The position numbers and the translations under genes were made by a program. Below, piece by piece: positions 62,720 to 64,000 of a DNA stretch of 64,000 nt. How positions within the stretch are numbered: the first letter of the stretch is position 1; every line of letters begins with the position of its first letter. Source of the stretch: Echinicola pacifica DSM 19836 (GTDB taxonomy: Bacteria; Bacteroidota; Bacteroidia; Cytophagales; Cyclobacteriaceae); NCBI RefSeq assembly GCF_000373245.1, contig NZ_KB890755.1:131408-195407 (forward strand). The letters are read 5' to 3'. The notes beneath the pieces were generated by a model. It saw only the letters and a program-made list of their open reading frames with translations. It was not told the DNA's origin and made no database searches.

Positions 62720-64000
62720 TTATTTGCTCAGAAGGTTAAGGAAACCTTTGCGTACCTCGGAGGTTTCGGTGGATTCTACGACCCAGTAATAGGCTCCTGG
62801 GGCCATCGCCTTACCCCTGTAGGTTCCATCCCATCCCTTGGTGGGGTCAGTGGTGAAAAACAAACGCTCACCACTTCTTTCGAAGATCATCACTCGAACG
62901 CCCGTGAAATATTGCAGATCAGGCACCTGCCAAGTATCGTTGACCCCATCCCCATTTGGCGTAAAGGTGTTAAAGATCTCGATATCTGATAATGGAGTTC
63001 TCAATCTGGTGATGGTAAAGTCCTTCATAAGCTCATTCCCCGCAGCATCCACCACCAAAATCGTCACTACAAATTCCTCCCTACCAGAATGTGCCTCTAC
63101 ACTGCTCCAGTATAATTTGCCATCTGTAAGCGTAAATAAAGAATTGTCATTTGCCCCCTCTATGAGAATCATCTGGTGCTGATCATCCACAGGATCTGTA
63201 ATGGTCACCTCCCCGATCAACACTTCTGAGGAATGGTAATCTGCTTTAAAGCTATCAGCTCCAAGAGAGATATCTTCAGGGCTAGCCTTCGGCAATACGG
63301 TGATTTGTATTTTGGCCTGTGGCAGATTCTCCTGCTCCATATCCGATGGAGTCTGGAGCGTCCCATAAATGGTATAGCTGCCGCTTGCTCGACTATTGAG
63401 CTTAGCCGTATTCCAGCTTACCGGGATATTTATAAGCTCCTGATGACTGGTGATCACTAAAACCTCCTGCGGCAAGCTAAGCGCGGCTACGCTGGATCCC
63501 CAATCAACAGCAATGGTGCTGATCGGATAAACCTCAGCAATCTCACGCCCCATGATAGTGAAAGTCCCTCCGGAGAAACTTAAGCTATAGTTTTCGCTGA
63601 CACTGAGATTACCCTTATTTATTGGGTAAGTACCTACCGTTTCGCCAAAATTACGCTCCAGCTCACCGCTGATTACTGATGGGCTATCTCCATTCACTAG
63701 CCCCTGTACGGAATAGCTGAGTGTGGGATCGACAGTGCCATAGATCTTGTCCATAGATTCGGCCTTAACCTTTAGCTGGGCCGGGCAAATGGTCAGTTTG
63801 CCTGTCTGATAACTTATCGTATAATTAGCAGAAGATAAACCTTCACCACTGATCGCATATTCCCCGACGGACTCACCAGATTCTCGGCTTATAGTCAATA
63901 CACCGCTCAAATCCTCAGCAGTATCCTCCCCTACGAAACCGCTGTACGCAACGCTAAAATTCGGATCCTGCGCTCCATAGACCTTGCTCGCTGGCTGAAC
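62720..64000 (-). CDS. Type IX secretion cargo protein with MBG repeats and type B sorting domain, N-terminus beyond window
   Basis: Partial: the last 426 codons are present, and the frame stays open to the right edge, so the apparent start at 63910 (a TTG) is internal. The visible part begins in an MBG-type repeat (KVYGAQDPNFSVAYSGFVGED) and continues with a second repeat (KIYGTVDPTLSYSVQGLVNGD), each about 80 residues, then an Ig/cadherin-like beta region, and ends with the CHU_C/gliding-motility type B sorting domain (IFNTFTPNGDGVNDTW, VMIFERSGERLFF, GWDGTYRGKAMAPGAYYWV). Such proteins are long surface adhesins or structural proteins exported through the type IX system. Ligand unknown. It is co-transcribed with the PorP/SprF gene. 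Confidence 0.9.
   Translation of the reverse strand, partial: VQPASKVYGAQDPNFSVAYSGFVGEDTAEDLSGVLTISRESGESVGEYAISGEGLSSANYTISYQTGKLTICPAQLKVKAESMDKIYGTVDPTLSYSVQGLVNGDSPSVISGELERNFGETVGTYPINKGNLSVSENYSLSFSGGTFTIMGREIAEVYPISTIAVDWGSSVAALSLPQEVLVITSHQELINIPVSWNTAKLNSRASGSYTIYGTLQTPSDMEQENLPQAKIQITVLPKASPEDISLGADSFKADYHSSEVLIGEVTITDPVDDQHQMILIEGANDNSLFTLTDGKLYWSSVEAHSGREEFVVTILVVDAAGNELMKDFTITRLRTPLSDIEIFNTFTPNGDGVNDTWQVPDLQYFTGVRVMIFERSGERLFFTTDPTKGWDGTYRGKAMAPGAYYWVVESTETSEVRKGFLNLLSK

Noticed and set aside
63908..64000. Gene start at 63910 for the type B sorted protein
   Set aside because: The codon is TTG within an MBG repeat, and the frame runs on without a stop to the window edge.

Overview
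This 64 kb window is the chromosome of a Bacteroidota bacterium, most likely a marine Cytophagales-type organism. The evidence is three SusC/SusD pairs, an ECF sigma/FecR pair, a hybrid two-component system, Bacteroidota-type signal peptides and lipoboxes, and a PorP/SprF gene beside a type IX secretion (type B sorting) protein. Almost all of it is one very large polysaccharide utilisation locus (PUL) with nine sulfatases, which points to a heavily sulfated, probably algal, polysaccharide containing fucose and/or L-galactose and beta-linked galactose. Nearly all genes are on the minus strand; only a GH2/GH29 pair is on the plus strand.

Layout. (1) 1-3513: sulfatase overlapping a GH95 alpha-L-fucosidase/galactosidase that runs off the left edge and must be read as a partial gene. 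(2) 3785-14846: ECF sigma, FecR anti-sigma, SusC with an STN domain, SusD, two sulfatases; a strong hairpin separates SusD from the sulfatases. (3) 15313-21133: a membrane-tethered winged-helix regulator divergent from a GH2-GH29 unit, with a perfect 19-bp palindrome between them. (4) 21301-32658: sulfatase, two tandem GH116-like enzymes, SASA esterase, two sulfatases, closed by a bidirectional terminator. (5) 32819-34144: a stand-alone GH30-like lipoprotein hydrolase. (6) 34598-40791: sulfatase, LacZ-type GH2, sulfatase. (7) 41035-45177: hybrid two-component system. (8) 45293-60938: SusC-SusD-SusC-SusD-DUF1735, then a hairpin, an S1_8-like sulfatase with a helical-repeat tail and a clan GH-A hydrolase with FN3 domains. 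(9) 61737-64000: PorP/SprF and a partial T9SS cargo protein, outside the PUL.

How it works together (inference): three TonB-dependent SusCD importers bind and import oligosaccharides; surface lipoproteins (SusD, DUF1735, several lipoprotein sulfatases, the GH30-like enzyme) act outside or at the membrane; periplasmic sulfatases, an esterase and exo-glycosidases (GH2, GH29, GH95, GH116) strip sulfate, acyl groups and terminal sugars. Three regulator classes (ECF sigma/anti-sigma, HTCS, ToxR-like membrane regulator) sit in one locus. No sulfatase-maturing enzyme, polysaccharide lyase or recognisable GH16/GH86/GH107 endo-enzyme is in the window, so the endo-acting step probably rests on the two loosely assigned clan GH-A enzymes or lies elsewhere. 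No tRNA, rRNA, CRISPR array or insertion sequence was found.
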